Counted from the stretch's first letter, positions 16,290 to 25,530 are shown. The stretch is DNA of 64,000 nucleotides from Nocardiopsis sp. NRRL B-16309 (GCF_001279585.1 NZ_LGEC01000004.1:31395-95394), one strand, 5' to 3'. Translations and numbers: made by a program. The notes: generated by a model not told the origin, from the letters alone.

Positions 16290-18725
16290 TCAGTAGGCCA
16301 GCTCGCAGGCCGACCCGGGCGCCACCACCGTCTCCCGGCCGCCCACCGCCACCAGGATCGGGGGTGCCGAGGACGGCGGCACCTCCACCCGGACCCGGTC
16401 CGTCGTCACCACCACCCGCACGTCCCAGTTCCCGTGGTAGCGGAAGGTGAAGGACAGGCGGTCCAGCTCGGCGGGCAGCCGGGGCGCCAGCCGCAGCGCC
16501 CCGGCCTCGGCCTCCAGCCCGCTGAAGCAGCGGGTGAGGATGTCCACCGTCCCCGACATCGCGCCCAGGTGGATGCCCTCGGCCGTGGTCCCCGTGTGCA
16601 GGTCGTCGACGTCGGCGCGCAGGGCCCGCCGGAAGAACCGCCAGGCCGACGACAGGTCGGTGCGCGCGAGCACCCAGGTGTGCACCACCTCGCTGAGGGT
16701 CGATCCGTGCGAGGTCCGCTCCTGGTAGTAGTCGGCGGTGGCGGCGAGGATGTCCGGTTCGCACGGGTAGCCCAGGCGGAGCAGCAGGTCGACGACCTCC
16801 TGCTCCGACAGCAGGAAGAACAGCATCAGCACGTCGGCCTGCTTGGAGGCCTTGTACCGGTTGCAGGTGTCGCCCTCCGCCTCCAGGATCCGGTCCAGGC
16901 GCCGGATGTCGCCGTAGGCGGCCCGGTAGCGGTCCCAGTCCAGTTCCTCCAGATCCCCGTAGCCGTCGAACTGGCTGATCACCCCGTCGTGGAAGGGCAC
17001 CCGCATCCTGCGGCTGACGTCGGCGAACAGGTCGATCTCGTGCGGCGCCATCCCCGTGCTCTCCTCCAGCTCCCTGCGCCGCGACTCCGGCAGCAGGTCC
17101 AGGGTCTCCATCGCCCGCATCAGCACCCACACCGTCATCACGTTGGTGTAGGCGTTGTCGTCCAGCCCCGGTTCGGCGCGCCCGACGTAGCCGTCGTGGT
17201 ACTCGTCGGGACCCATCACACCGCGGATCACGTACCGGTCCAGGGCCTTGTCGTACTCGGCGAGCCCGGCGAGGAAGCGCGCGATCTCCACGAGCAGTTC
17301 GGCGCCCTGGCCGAAGAGGAACTCCCGGTCGCCCGTGTACTGGTAGTACTGCCAGACGTTGTGCGCGACGGCGATGCCCACGTGCCGCTGGCGGTGCGAG
17401 CGGTCCTCCAGCCAGTGGCCCGAGCGCGGGTTCAGGTGGAGGCGCTGGGTCTGCTCGCGCCCGTCGCTGGCGCTCTGCCAGGGGAACATCGCCCCGGGCA
17501 GCCCGGCCTCCGCCGCGGCCGCCCGCGCCGCCGGAAGCCGCCGCCACCGGTAGCGCAGCAGCGCCCGCGCGGTCTCGGGGAAGTTCATGTTCAGGAAGGG
17601 GAAGATGAACAGCTCGTCCCAGAACACGTGGCCGCGGTAGGCCTCCCCGTGGAGCCCTCGCGCGGGCGCTCCGGCGTCCAGGTCGGCCGTGTGCGGTGAC
17701 AGGGTCTGCACCAGGTGGAACACGTGCAGGTCGAGCACGCGCTGGGTGTCCTCGTCGGTGAGGCCGATGGCGCAGGTGTCCCATATCCGCCGCCAGGCCG
17801 CCTCGTGCTGGGCCAGCAGCGTGTCGAAGTCGGCCGCGCGGTCGACGTCGCGCAGCGCGGCGGCCAGGGGCTCCTCGATCGCGGCGTCGCGCGAGGTGCG
17901 CACCGACACCACCTTGGCGAAGGTCACCGCGTCCCCCTCGGTGACCGTGCGGTGCAGGTCGTGGCCGATCCATGCTCCGTCGCCGTCACGCGTGAAGGTG
18001 CTGTCGGCGGGTTTGCCGCAGGTGGTCCGCGCCGCCAGTGCCAACCGGATCCGCGAGGTCGCCGTCTCGGCGCGCAGCCAGGCGACGTCGTCGCCGTCGG
18101 ATCCCGCGCCCGCTGCCCGCAGGTGGTCGCCGCGCAGGGCCCGGTAGCGTTCCACCCCCCGGTTGGCCACCCGCCCGTCCAGCGCCGAGCGCACGGTGAG
18201 CACCCCGCTCCAGTCCAGCGGCACGAAGGTGGTCTCCAGGGCGGCCAGGGAGGGGTCGGACATCGACACGAACCGCCGCTGGACCAGGCGTGTCCGCCGT
18301 CCCCGGTCGTCCCGCACCTCCAGTTCCCGGGTGAGCACGCCCCGGCGCAGGTCCAGTTCCCAGCGCTGCCACCGCGGCCCGCGCACGGCGGGGGGAGCCG
18401 GGCCCTCCTCGGCGTTCTCGACGGGCATCTCCGCGGCCCCGGAGCCGAACCACGGCCCCTGGCCGATGCGGAAGGTGAACGGCAGCCAGTTGGGGACGTT
18501 CACCAGGTCCTCGTTGTCGACCTCGTGGCCGTCCACCACCGAGACCAGCCGGTCGTAGCAGCCCGCGACGTAGGTTCCGGGATAGTGCGTGCCGTCGTCC
18601 GCCGCCTCCGGTGCGGCCCCCCGCGTGGCGAAGCGGCCGTTGCCCAGGGTGCACAGCGCCTCGCGGTGCCCCTCGTCGTCGGTCCGGGGCCCACGGCTGT
18701 CCCATTCCAGCCTCCACCGGCTCAT
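16290..18725 (-). CDS. glycoside hydrolase family 65 sugar phosphorylase
   Basis: An 811-residue phosphorylase of the GH65 family (maltose, trehalose, kojibiose and related alpha-disaccharide phosphorylases). The N-terminal beta-sandwich begins WRLEWDSRG and includes LCTLGNGRFATRGA; the (alpha/alpha)6 catalytic domain contains GHVFWDELFIFPF and the general acid in GVMGPDEYH (Glu508). Inorganic phosphate would cleave the disaccharide to beta-glucose 1-phosphate and a sugar. The beta-phosphoglucomutase homologue overlaps its start by 4 nt (ATGA), which fits beta-glucose 1-phosphate as the product. No transporter is adjacent, so an intracellular substrate such as trehalose is plausible but unproven. 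Confidence 0.9.
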   Translation of the reverse strand: MSRWRLEWDSRGPRTDDEGHREALCTLGNGRFATRGAAPEAADDGTHYPGTYVAGCYDRLVSVVDGHEVDNEDLVNVPNWLPFTFRIGQGPWFGSGAAEMPVENAEEGPAPPAVRGPRWQRWELDLRRGVLTRELEVRDDRGRRTRLVQRRFVSMSDPSLAALETTFVPLDWSGVLTVRSALDGRVANRGVERYRALRGDHLRAAGAGSDGDDVAWLRAETATSRIRLALAARTTCGKPADSTFTRDGDGAWIGHDLHRTVTEGDAVTFAKVVSVRTSRDAAIEEPLAAALRDVDRAADFDTLLAQHEAAWRRIWDTCAIGLTDEDTQRVLDLHVFHLVQTLSPHTADLDAGAPARGLHGEAYRGHVFWDELFIFPFLNMNFPETARALLRYRWRRLPAARAAAAEAGLPGAMFPWQSASDGREQTQRLHLNPRSGHWLEDRSHRQRHVGIAVAHNVWQYYQYTGDREFLFGQGAELLVEIARFLAGLAEYDKALDRYVIRGVMGPDEYHDGYVGRAEPGLDDNAYTNVMTVWVLMRAMETLDLLPESRRRELEESTGMAPHEIDLFADVSRRMRVPFHDGVISQFDGYGDLEELDWDRYRAAYGDIRRLDRILEAEGDTCNRYKASKQADVLMLFFLLSEQEVVDLLLRLGYPCEPDILAATADYYQERTSHGSTLSEVVHTWVLARTDLSSAWRFFRRALRADVDDLHTGTTAEGIHLGAMSGTVDILTRCFSGLEAEAGALRLAPRLPAELDRLSFTFRYHGNWDVRVVVTTDRVRVEVPPSSAPPILVAVGGRETVVAPGSACELAY

Positions 18726-19558
18726 CGCGGCCCCACCTCCGGAGCGGGTTCCAGCTCGGCCAGGTCCGAGACCACGACGTCGGCGCCGCGCTCGGCGAGG
18801 GCGGCGGCCTGCCCTGCCCGGTCCACGCCCACCACCAGGGCGAAGCCGCCCCGGCGCCCCGCCTCGACACCGGCGAGGGAGTCCTCGACCACCGCCGTGC
18901 GCCCGGGCCGCGCCCCCAGGCGCCGAGCGGCCTCCAGGAAGAGGTCGGGCGCCGGCTTGCCCGCCAGGTCCAGGCGTGCCGCGTCCACGCCGTCCACCCG
19001 CACGTCGAAGAGGGCGTCCACGCCCGCCGCGGCCAGGACGCGGGCGCAGTTGCGGCTCGCCGAGACGGCCGCGACGCCGATGCCGTCCCGGCGCAGCCGG
19101 CGGACCAGCGCCACGGTGGAGGGGAAGGCTGTGACGCCGTCACGGTCCAGTGCCGCGAGGAACGCGGCGTCCTTGGCGTCGGCCAGCGCGGCGACGGAGA
19201 CCTCCCCGGCGTCCCCGGCGCCCCCGGACTCTCCGGCCTCTCCGGTCTCCCCGGTGGTCTCGGCGTTCGCGGCGGCCTCCTCGGGCAGGTCGATGCCGCG
19301 CGAGGCGAGGAAGGCGCGGACGCCGTCGGCGCGCGGCCGCCCGTCCACGTGGAGCAGGTAGTCGGCGCCCGGGTCGAAGGGGCGGAACTCCTCGCCGCGC
19401 TCCCGGGCGCGGCGGCGCAGGAAGTCGTCGAAGACGCGCTTCCACGCGGCCGCGTGCACGCGTGCGGTGTCGGTGATGACCCCGTCGGTGTCCAGGAGCA
19501 CCGCGTCCGGGGACGCCTCGCGCAGAACCGTCCCGGGACCCTCCGTGGGGACCGCCAT
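18722..19558 (-). CDS. beta-phosphoglucomutase-type HAD phosphatase
   Basis: A 278-residue HAD-superfamily subclass IA protein expected to convert beta-glucose 1-phosphate to glucose 6-phosphate, completing the GH65 pathway. Motif I is LLDTDGVITD (nucleophile Asp23, acid/base Asp25), motif II AAVSASRNC, motif III Lys in GKPAPD, and motif IV VVEDSLAGVEAG. An unusual Glu/Gly/Ala/Thr-rich insert (around AETTGETGEAGESGG) sits in the cap domain at about residues 99-122, absent from typical family members. The first gene of a two-gene operon; it overlaps the GH65 start codon. Confidence 0.88.
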   Translation of the reverse strand: MAVPTEGPGTVLREASPDAVLLDTDGVITDTARVHAAAWKRVFDDFLRRRARERGEEFRPFDPGADYLLHVDGRPRADGVRAFLASRGIDLPEEAAANAETTGETGEAGESGGAGDAGEVSVAALADAKDAAFLAALDRDGVTAFPSTVALVRRLRRDGIGVAAVSASRNCARVLAAAGVDALFDVRVDGVDAARLDLAGKPAPDLFLEAARRLGARPGRTAVVEDSLAGVEAGRRGGFALVVGVDRAGQAAALAERGADVVVSDLAELEPAPEVGPR

Positions 19559-19692
19559 CGCGCTCTCCTCCTCGGCCGCCCGTATGACAGGCGTTCCCGC
19601 TGGTGGGCGGGGTTAACGGGGAGGGGAGCGGCGACGCCCGGCGTACCGGGGGGCTCGGGGCCCCGGGACGCCCCGCGGGGGCCGGGCCGTGC

Positions 19693-20283
19693 TCACTCCG
19701 GCGCGGGCGCGGTGCGGCGGAAGAGCGTGTAGTCGGCTCCGTCGTCGAGGACGGTGCCGCGCACGCGCTCGAAGGCGGCCGGGGTGAAGGCGGCGCCGTC
19801 GAAGAACGGCCGCCCGGCTCCGGCGATCACCGGGTACCGCTTGATCATCAGTTCGTCGATCTCCGGCAGCAGGACCCCGGCGGCGGTCGGGCCGCCGACC
19901 AGGCACAGGCCCAGTGCGCCCTCCTCCCGTTTGAGCGCGCGGACCAGCGCGAGGGGGTCGGTGCCGACGACCGTCACGTCCGGGTCGGTGTCGTGCGGCA
20001 GGGACCGGGAGAGGACGTACTGGCGCATGTGCGCGTAGGGGCTGGTGACGCCCTCGTCCAGGGCGACCTGGTACGACCTCCGGCCCTGGATCATCGTGTC
20101 GAACCTCCGGTTGGGGGCGTCGACGCCGAGCCGCTCGCGGACGTGGGTCGGGATCAGCTCGGGGATCTCGCGCGCGTGGTAGGCCCCCGACTCCTGCGAG
20201 TGCGGGAAGAAGTCGAAGGAGCCGTCGGGCGCGCAGACGAAGCCGTCCAGCGACACCGCGACGACGTAGGTGAGCGTGCGCAT
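19693..20283 (-). CDS. dihydrofolate reductase-fold (RibD C-terminal) protein
   Basis: A 196-residue protein of the DHFR/RibD-C superfamily. It shows the N-terminal strand TYVVAVSLDGFVCAPDG, the TMIQGRRSYQVALD segment and the nucleotide-binding LCLVGGPTAAGVLL loop, ending in LFRRTAP. Such stand-alone actinomycete proteins are numerous and mostly uncharacterised; flavin-pathway or folate chemistry cannot be inferred. ATG at 20283 is preceded by AAGGAGG with a short 3-nt gap; the ATG of the longer frame at 20310 lacks a ribosome site. Single gene, with AT-rich DNA upstream (20284-20350) that likely holds the promoter. Confidence 0.85.
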   Translation of the reverse strand: MRTLTYVVAVSLDGFVCAPDGSFDFFPHSQESGAYHAREIPELIPTHVRERLGVDAPNRRFDTMIQGRRSYQVALDEGVTSPYAHMRQYVLSRSLPHDTDPDVTVVGTDPLALVRALKREEGALGLCLVGGPTAAGVLLPEIDELMIKRYPVIAGAGRPFFDGAAFTPAAFERVRGTVLDDGADYTLFRRTAPAPE

Positions 20284-20412
20284 GGTCCTCCTTGTGCGGC
20301 CATTGACCACTACGATTGAAGTGCTTCGCTCAAAGTACTAGAAATGTAGTGTTTAGTCGAGCGCGCCGGACCCGGGCGCCGGGCCTGGGCCCGGTACCGG
20401 GGGTCCGTTCGC

Positions 20413-23400
20413 TCAGACCAGGCCGAGTTCGCGGGCGCGCGCCCCGGCGGCGGCGCGGTTGGCCACCTCCAGCTTCGCCAGGATGTTGGACACGTGCACG
20501 CTCGCGGTCTTGGGGCTGATGAACAGCTCCGCCGCGATCTGGGCGTTGGTGCGCCCCGACGCCAGCAGCCGCGTGACCTCCATCTCTCGTGCGGTCAGAC
20601 CGGCCGGGGACGGCGGCGGAGCCGAGCCCTCACCCAGCCCGGTGCCCAGCCGGCGCGCCAGGTCGGCGGCGGCGCCCGCCAGCGGTGCCGCCCCGCACGC
20701 GGAGGCCGTCTCGAACACCTGGCGCGTCCACGCCGCGGCGCACTCCCGCTCGCCCGCCGCGACCGCCGCCTCCGCGGCCCGCAGGCGCGCCTCCGCCAGG
20801 TGCAGCCGCAGGGGCGTGTGCTCCCACGCCCGCACCGCCGCCGACCAGGACTCCAGCAGAGCCGCCCGGTCCGCGCCCTCCGCCTCCGCCGTCCGCGCCG
20901 TGACTGCGGCGCGGTGGGCGTGCTGGACGGGGCCGTGGACCGGCATCTGGTCGGCGACCTTCACCGTGAGGGCGCGCACCCGTGCCGCCTGCTCGGCGGT
21001 CTCCGGCGCCCGCCCGGGCGCCGCCCCGCGCCGGACGGCCTCCGACATCAGGTCGGCCATCGGCCAGGAGTACCCCGGGGCGGCCTCCAGCTCCAGCTCC
21101 TCCAGCAGTCGCCGCGCCAGCTCCAGCGCGGTGTCCAGCCGGTCCTCGGCCAGCCGGGTGTCCAGGATGCCCAGCGCCGCCAGCTGCACGATGTTCATCC
21201 GGTGCGCACGCAGGGTCCCCTGCTCCAGCATGGGCCGGACCCAGTCCCGGGCGGTCGCGGTGTCGCCCTGGGCCACGGCGACGCGCATCAGCACACTCGC
21301 GATGTACACGCGCTGCTTGTCCGAGGGGCGGGTGCGCAGCACCCCGTCGACGATCTCGCGGGCGGTGGCCAGGTCGCCCAGCTCGAAGTGGATCTCGGCG
21401 CGGTTCTGGTGGTTGAAGTGGCTGTGCACGGACGCCCATCCCAGGGCCCGGTGCCGCTCCAGGGCGTCCTCCAGCACCACCAGGCCCTCCTCGTGCCGGC
21501 CCAGCTCGCGCAGGAAGTGCGCCATGTTGCCGACCCCGCGCGCCTCCAGGTTCGGGTCGTTGGTCAGGCGCGTGCGCGCGATTCCCTCCAGGAACAGGGG
21601 GCGCCCGGTCTCCAGGTCGCCCTCGGCCATGCTGATCCCGCCCAGGGTGATGCGGGCGTCCGCGGCGGCGCAGACGTCGCCCCCGCGTCCGGAGGCGGAG
21701 ATCTCCACGGCCGACTCCGCCAGCCGGCGCGCGGTCAGTCCGCGCTCGGCCAGTTCCCGCAGCTGGAGCTGGTCCGGGGACGGCTCGCGGTCCATTCGGT
21801 GCAGCAGGCTCTCCTTGGCCAGGATCGACAGCAGCAGGCCGTACCCGGGCATGTGCGGAGGATGCAGCTCCAGGGCGCGCACCAGGTCCTCGACACCGCC
21901 GCGGCTGAGCAGCTGGGCTCGTGCCTGGCCCCGCCGGCGCAGCAGTTCGGCGCGTACCGTGAGGGTGTGGTCGTCGTCGTCGGCGTCCCCGGTCAGGGTC
22001 GCCAGCGCCTCGTCGGCCAGCTCCCGGGCCCGCTTGGACCGGCCCGCCTCCAGCGCCGCCCCGGCGGCCGCGCTGACCACCTGGGCCCACGTGCGCCCCT
22101 GGACCCGCTCCTCGGCGTCGGGCACCCGGTCCCACATGTTCAGCACCCGCTCCAGCATGTCCAGCTCCTCGCTGAAGGCCAGGGTGTCGCCGGCCCGGGC
22201 CGCCGCCCACCACGCCGCCTGGAGCGCTCTCGGCAGGTCCTGCGCCGCCAGGAAGTGGTGCGCCTGCTCGGCGGCCCTGCGGTCGGCGGGGACGGCGTCG
22301 GGGTACTCGTCGATGAGATGGGCGAAGCGCAGGTGCAGCCGCGAGTGCGGGCCCGGCAGGATCTCCTCGTGCACCGCGTCGCGCAGCAGGGCGTGCCGGA
22401 ACCGGTAGTCGGTGCGGCCGGCCCGCAGCACGTTGGCGTCCACGAGCGTGTGCAGGGCGTGTTCCAGCTCGCGTTCGGGCAGACCCGCCGCGTGGTAGAG
22501 GATCTCGTGCTCGATGCTCTCGGAGACCGCGCCCACCGACGCCACCCGCAGCACCGAGAGCGCGGTGTCGTCGAACCGGTGCAGCGGCTCCAGCAGCAGG
22601 TCGCGGAACTGTTCGGGCACGTCGGGGTTCTCGCCGCCGCCACAGGCGTCGTCCGCCGCCAGGGACTCCACGAACAGCGGGATGCCGTCGGTGCGGCGGT
22701 AGAGCGCGTCCAGCTTCTCCGGAGGCAGCTCCGTGCCCCTGATGGCCGCGGCCTGGCGGCCCACCTCCTCGCGCGTGAGCGGCTCCAGGCGCAGTCCCAG
22801 CACGTTGGGGGCCCGCTCCAGCTCCGGCAGAAGCCGCCGCAGGGGGTGGGTGCGGTGCAGGTCGTCGCTGCGGTAGGTACCGATGACGAGTATCCCGGGC
22901 AGGTCCAGGTTGCGCACCAGGAACACCAGGAGGTCGCGGGTGGCGCCGTCCGCCCAGTGCAGGTCCTCCAGCACCACGGTCAGGGGCGTGTCCTGGGCGG
23001 CCTGGGTGAACAGGCGCAGGACCTGCTCGAAGAGGATGCCCCGGTTCTCCCGGCGGTCCTCGGGCGCCTCGCCCAGCTCGGGCAGCAGCCGGGCGAACTC
23101 GCCCACGCCGCCCGGGGCCGCGGCCTCGAAGGCCTTCCGTCCGCGCTCGCGCAGGACCTGGCGCAGGACCGCGGTGAAGGGTGCGTAGGAGAGCCCCTCC
23201 ACGCCCAGCTGGAGGCAGCCGCCCGTGTACACCGCCCCCGTGGCCAGGGCGGCGGTGAACTCTCCCACCAGACGGCTCTTGCCGACCCCCGCGTCACCGC
23301 CGACCAGGACCATGCCGGAGAGCTCCGTATGCGAGCGCTCGGCGTGCTCGCCCAGGATCCGCAGCGGTCGCTCGCGTCCCACGAACACGGGACAGGTCTG

Positions 23401-23439
23401 AACAAGTTGGGGCATAGGGGCCATTATGCCGTTGACCAC
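20413..23439 (-). CDS. LuxR-family AAA-ATPase regulator (LAL type), full length
   Basis: A 1008-residue transcription activator of the large ATP-binding LuxR (MalT-like) class. Walker A GGDAGVGKS at 47-55, Walker B-like VVLEDLHWAD near 160, then a long TPR-rich region with many Ala/Arg/Glu helices, and a C-terminal LuxR helix-turn-helix (LTAREMEVTRLLASGRTNAQIAAELFISPKTASVHV). These proteins bind ATP and an inducer and activate nearby or distant operons, often antibiotic or sugar genes. GTG at 23439 has GAGGCGG upstream. A second, truncated copy lies only 32 nt upstream on the same strand. Target genes are not evident. Confidence 0.92.
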   Translation of the reverse strand: MVNGIMAPMPQLVQTCPVFVGRERPLRILGEHAERSHTELSGMVLVGGDAGVGKSRLVGEFTAALATGAVYTGGCLQLGVEGLSYAPFTAVLRQVLRERGRKAFEAAAPGGVGEFARLLPELGEAPEDRRENRGILFEQVLRLFTQAAQDTPLTVVLEDLHWADGATRDLLVFLVRNLDLPGILVIGTYRSDDLHRTHPLRRLLPELERAPNVLGLRLEPLTREEVGRQAAAIRGTELPPEKLDALYRRTDGIPLFVESLAADDACGGGENPDVPEQFRDLLLEPLHRFDDTALSVLRVASVGAVSESIEHEILYHAAGLPERELEHALHTLVDANVLRAGRTDYRFRHALLRDAVHEEILPGPHSRLHLRFAHLIDEYPDAVPADRRAAEQAHHFLAAQDLPRALQAAWWAAARAGDTLAFSEELDMLERVLNMWDRVPDAEERVQGRTWAQVVSAAAGAALEAGRSKRARELADEALATLTGDADDDDHTLTVRAELLRRRGQARAQLLSRGGVEDLVRALELHPPHMPGYGLLLSILAKESLLHRMDREPSPDQLQLRELAERGLTARRLAESAVEISASGRGGDVCAAADARITLGGISMAEGDLETGRPLFLEGIARTRLTNDPNLEARGVGNMAHFLRELGRHEEGLVVLEDALERHRALGWASVHSHFNHQNRAEIHFELGDLATAREIVDGVLRTRPSDKQRVYIASVLMRVAVAQGDTATARDWVRPMLEQGTLRAHRMNIVQLAALGILDTRLAEDRLDTALELARRLLEELELEAAPGYSWPMADLMSEAVRRGAAPGRAPETAEQAARVRALTVKVADQMPVHGPVQHAHRAAVTARTAEAEGADRAALLESWSAAVRAWEHTPLRLHLAEARLRAAEAAVAAGERECAAAWTRQVFETASACGAAPLAGAAADLARRLGTGLGEGSAPPPSPAGLTAREMEVTRLLASGRTNAQIAAELFISPKTASVHVSNILAKLEVANRAAAGARARELGLV

Positions 23440-23471
23440 GTGGACCGCCTCAGGTTTTTTCCCGCACCCGT

Positions 23472-25004
23472 TCAGGTGCGGCCGAGTTCGCTGGGGAGCG
23501 CCCGCCCGCGGCGGCTCAGCAGCGTCGCCCGGACTGCCAGGGTGTGGTCGTCGGCCCGCGGGCCCTCGTCCAGCGCGGCCAGGCCCTCGTCACACATCTC
23601 CCGGGCGCGGCGCGGGCGGCCCGCCTCCAGCGCGGCGGCGGCGCCCGCGGACAGGACCTCGGCGCGGCTCCGGCCGCCGACGCGCTCGTCGGCGTCGGGG
23701 ACCCGGTCCCACAGGCCCAGGACGCGCTCCAGCATCGCCAGCTCCTCGTGGGGGGCCAGGGCCTCGCCGGCCCGGACCGCCGCCCGCCAGGCGGCCTGGA
23801 GTGCTCGGGGCAGGTCGTGCGCGGCCTGGAAGTGGTGTGCCTGCTCGGCGGCCCTGCGGTCGGCGGGGACGGCGTCGGGGTATTCGTCGATGAGCTGGGC
23901 GAAGCGCAGGTGCAGGCGGGCGTGCGGACCGGGGAGCAGGCCGTCGTGGACCGCCTCGCGCAGCAGCGCGTGGCGGAAGCGGTAGCCCGTGCCGCTCACC
24001 CGGAGCAGACCGGCCTCGACCAGGGTGCGCAGCGCGCGGTCCAGGCCGGCTTCGGGCAGCTCGGCGGCGCGGGCGAGGGTCGCGTGCTCGACCACGTCGG
24101 ACACCGCGCCCACCGAGGCCGCGCGCAGGACGGCCACGGCGGTCTCGTCCAACCGGTGCGCCGAGCCGAGCAGCAGTTCGCGGGAGTGGTCGGGCGCCGC
24201 GTCGGTGTCCGCGCCGCCGTCGGCGGCCAGGGCCTCGACGAACAGGGGGATGCCGTCACTGCGCAGGTGGAGGTCGTCCAACCGGGCGGCGGACAGCGGG
24301 TGGCCCGTGAGGGCGCGGGCCTGCGCGGCGACCTGGTCGCGGGTGAGCGGCGCCAGGCCCATCCGGGTGACCTCGGGCAGCCGCTCCAGCTCGGGCAGCA
24401 GGCGGCGCAGCGGGTGGGCGCGGTGCAGGTCGTCGGCGCGGTAGGTGGCGATGATCTGCACGCCGGGCAGGTCCAGGTCGCGCACCAGGTGGACGAGGAG
24501 GTCGCGGGTGGCGCCGTCGGCCCAGTGCAGGTCCTCCAGCACCAGGGTGACGCCCTCGCCGCCCGAGGCCGCCTGGATCAGCCGCAGGATCTGCCCGAAG
24601 AGCGGGCCGCGCGCCTCGTGGCGGCCCCGCGGGAGCGCGCCGAGCTCGGGCAGCAGCCGGGCGAACTCGCCGGTGCCGCCGGGCGCGGCGGCCTCGAACG
24701 CCTCGCGACCGCGCTCGCGCAGGACCTGGCGCAGGACCGCGGTGAAGGGGGCGTAGGCCAGGCCGTCCACGCCCAGCTCCAGACAGCCGCCGGCGAAGAC
24801 GGTGCCGACGGGCCTGGTCGCGGTGAACTCCGCGACCAGGCGGGTCTTGCCGACACCCGCGTCCCCTCCGATGATCATCGTCCCCGACGCCTCGGTGCGG
24901 GCCCGGTGGGCGTGCTCGCCCAGAAGGCGCAGTTCGTCCGCGCGGCCGACGAGCGACGGGCCGGTGTCGGAGAGGAGGGACACGTCGTCCATGAGGTCGA
25001 GCAC
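23472..25004 (-). CDS. truncated LAL regulator, ATPase half only
   Basis: A 510-residue paralogue of the next gene. It has Walker A GGDAGVGKT (46-54), the LEDLHWADGATRDLL block, the RADDLHRAHPLRRLLPELER segment and the first TPR helices, closely matching the full-length protein, but similarity stops at RRGRAL and the frame ends at once: the rest of the TPR region and the LuxR DNA-binding domain are absent. Only 32 nt separate its stop from the next start, so no remnant of the missing half exists. GTG at 25004 is preferred (AGGGGAG at 8 nt). Either a pseudogene made by deletion between tandem copies or a DNA-binding-free ATPase that pairs with its neighbour. Confidence 0.8.
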   Translation of the reverse strand: MLDLMDDVSLLSDTGPSLVGRADELRLLGEHAHRARTEASGTMIIGGDAGVGKTRLVAEFTATRPVGTVFAGGCLELGVDGLAYAPFTAVLRQVLRERGREAFEAAAPGGTGEFARLLPELGALPRGRHEARGPLFGQILRLIQAASGGEGVTLVLEDLHWADGATRDLLVHLVRDLDLPGVQIIATYRADDLHRAHPLRRLLPELERLPEVTRMGLAPLTRDQVAAQARALTGHPLSAARLDDLHLRSDGIPLFVEALAADGGADTDAAPDHSRELLLGSAHRLDETAVAVLRAASVGAVSDVVEHATLARAAELPEAGLDRALRTLVEAGLLRVSGTGYRFRHALLREAVHDGLLPGPHARLHLRFAQLIDEYPDAVPADRRAAEQAHHFQAAHDLPRALQAAWRAAVRAGEALAPHEELAMLERVLGLWDRVPDADERVGGRSRAEVLSAGAAAALEAGRPRRAREMCDEGLAALDEGPRADDHTLAVRATLLSRRGRALPSELGRT

Positions 25005-25158
25005 GGCGGGGCTCCCCTGCGGTCGCGTGCGGTGCGCGGCGGTGGGCGGGTCCACGAGCGCGGGGGCCGGGTGCCGACGGGTCCGCGGCGAACCGGCGTG
25101 CGGACCGGCCGGGCCGCGGGCCGCTGCGCCGGAGGTTCCCGCTGTCCAGCGCACCGGG

Positions 25159-25365
25159 TCAGGCGGCGCGGCCGAAGCGTGCACGGGCGTCGGGGCCCGG
25201 TGCGCCGTCCTCCTGGCCGCGGCGCCGCTCCTCCTTCCTCGCGGCGCGGCGCGCGGCGCGCTCCTCGGTGCGGGCCCGCTTGATCGCGCGGACGTGCTCC
25301 GCCTCGCGCACGCGCTCGCGGCTGACGTACTGGGCGTTCGAGCCGAACAGGTCAGGGTGGTACAT
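25159..25365 (-). CDS. small arginine/glutamate-rich protein
   Basis: A 68-residue soluble protein: MYHPDLFGSNAQYVSRERV, then a long charged helix (EAEHVRAIKRARTEERAARRAARKEERRR) and a disordered tail. Short proteins with a MYHPDL-like start and an Arg/Glu helix are common single genes in actinomycetes and have no assigned function. The ATG at 25365 follows GGGGGAAGG at 6 nt, which supports translation. It is divergent from the DUF11 gene, with an array of palindromes between them. RNA or nucleic-acid binding is possible from charge alone. Confidence 0.65.
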   Translation of the reverse strand: MYHPDLFGSNAQYVSRERVREAEHVRAIKRARTEERAARRAARKEERRRGQEDGAPGPDARARFGRAA

Positions 25366-25423
25366 GGTGGGCCTTCCCCCGTGGGCGGAGACTCCGTGTC
25401 CCCGCCGTCTGAGTACAACGATC

Positions 25424-25530
25424 GGTCTAAGACCCCGCCCGGCGCATGGGGAGGATGCCCAGTCCTGGCCGCCCCCGGCGCCCGGATCGGCGCGGTCGGT
25501 CTAAGACCCCCGGGCGGCGGGTCTGAGACG
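25424..25530. promoter_or_regulatory. three 11-bp palindromes (GGTCT-N-AGACC)
   Basis: GGTCTAAGACC at 25424-25434 and 25498-25508, and GGTCTGAGACG at 25520-25530. The first two are part of a 14-bp exact direct repeat (25423-25436 and 25497-25510). All lie in the 280-bp space between divergent genes at 25159-25365 and 25646-26236 and look like operator half-site pairs. Confidence 0.6.

Noticed and set aside
12853..17973. A 5.1-kb uninterrupted minus-strand reading frame covering glnA2 and antisense to nadE and part of GH65
   Set aside because: Only the glnA2 part (12853-14214) has protein character. The rest is antisense to genes with clear motifs and is open because of high GC at third positions.
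23440..23471. Frameshift explanation for the truncated LAL gene
   Set aside because: Only 32 nt lie between its stop and the next start, so no out-of-frame remainder of the missing ~500 residues can exist there; deletion is required.
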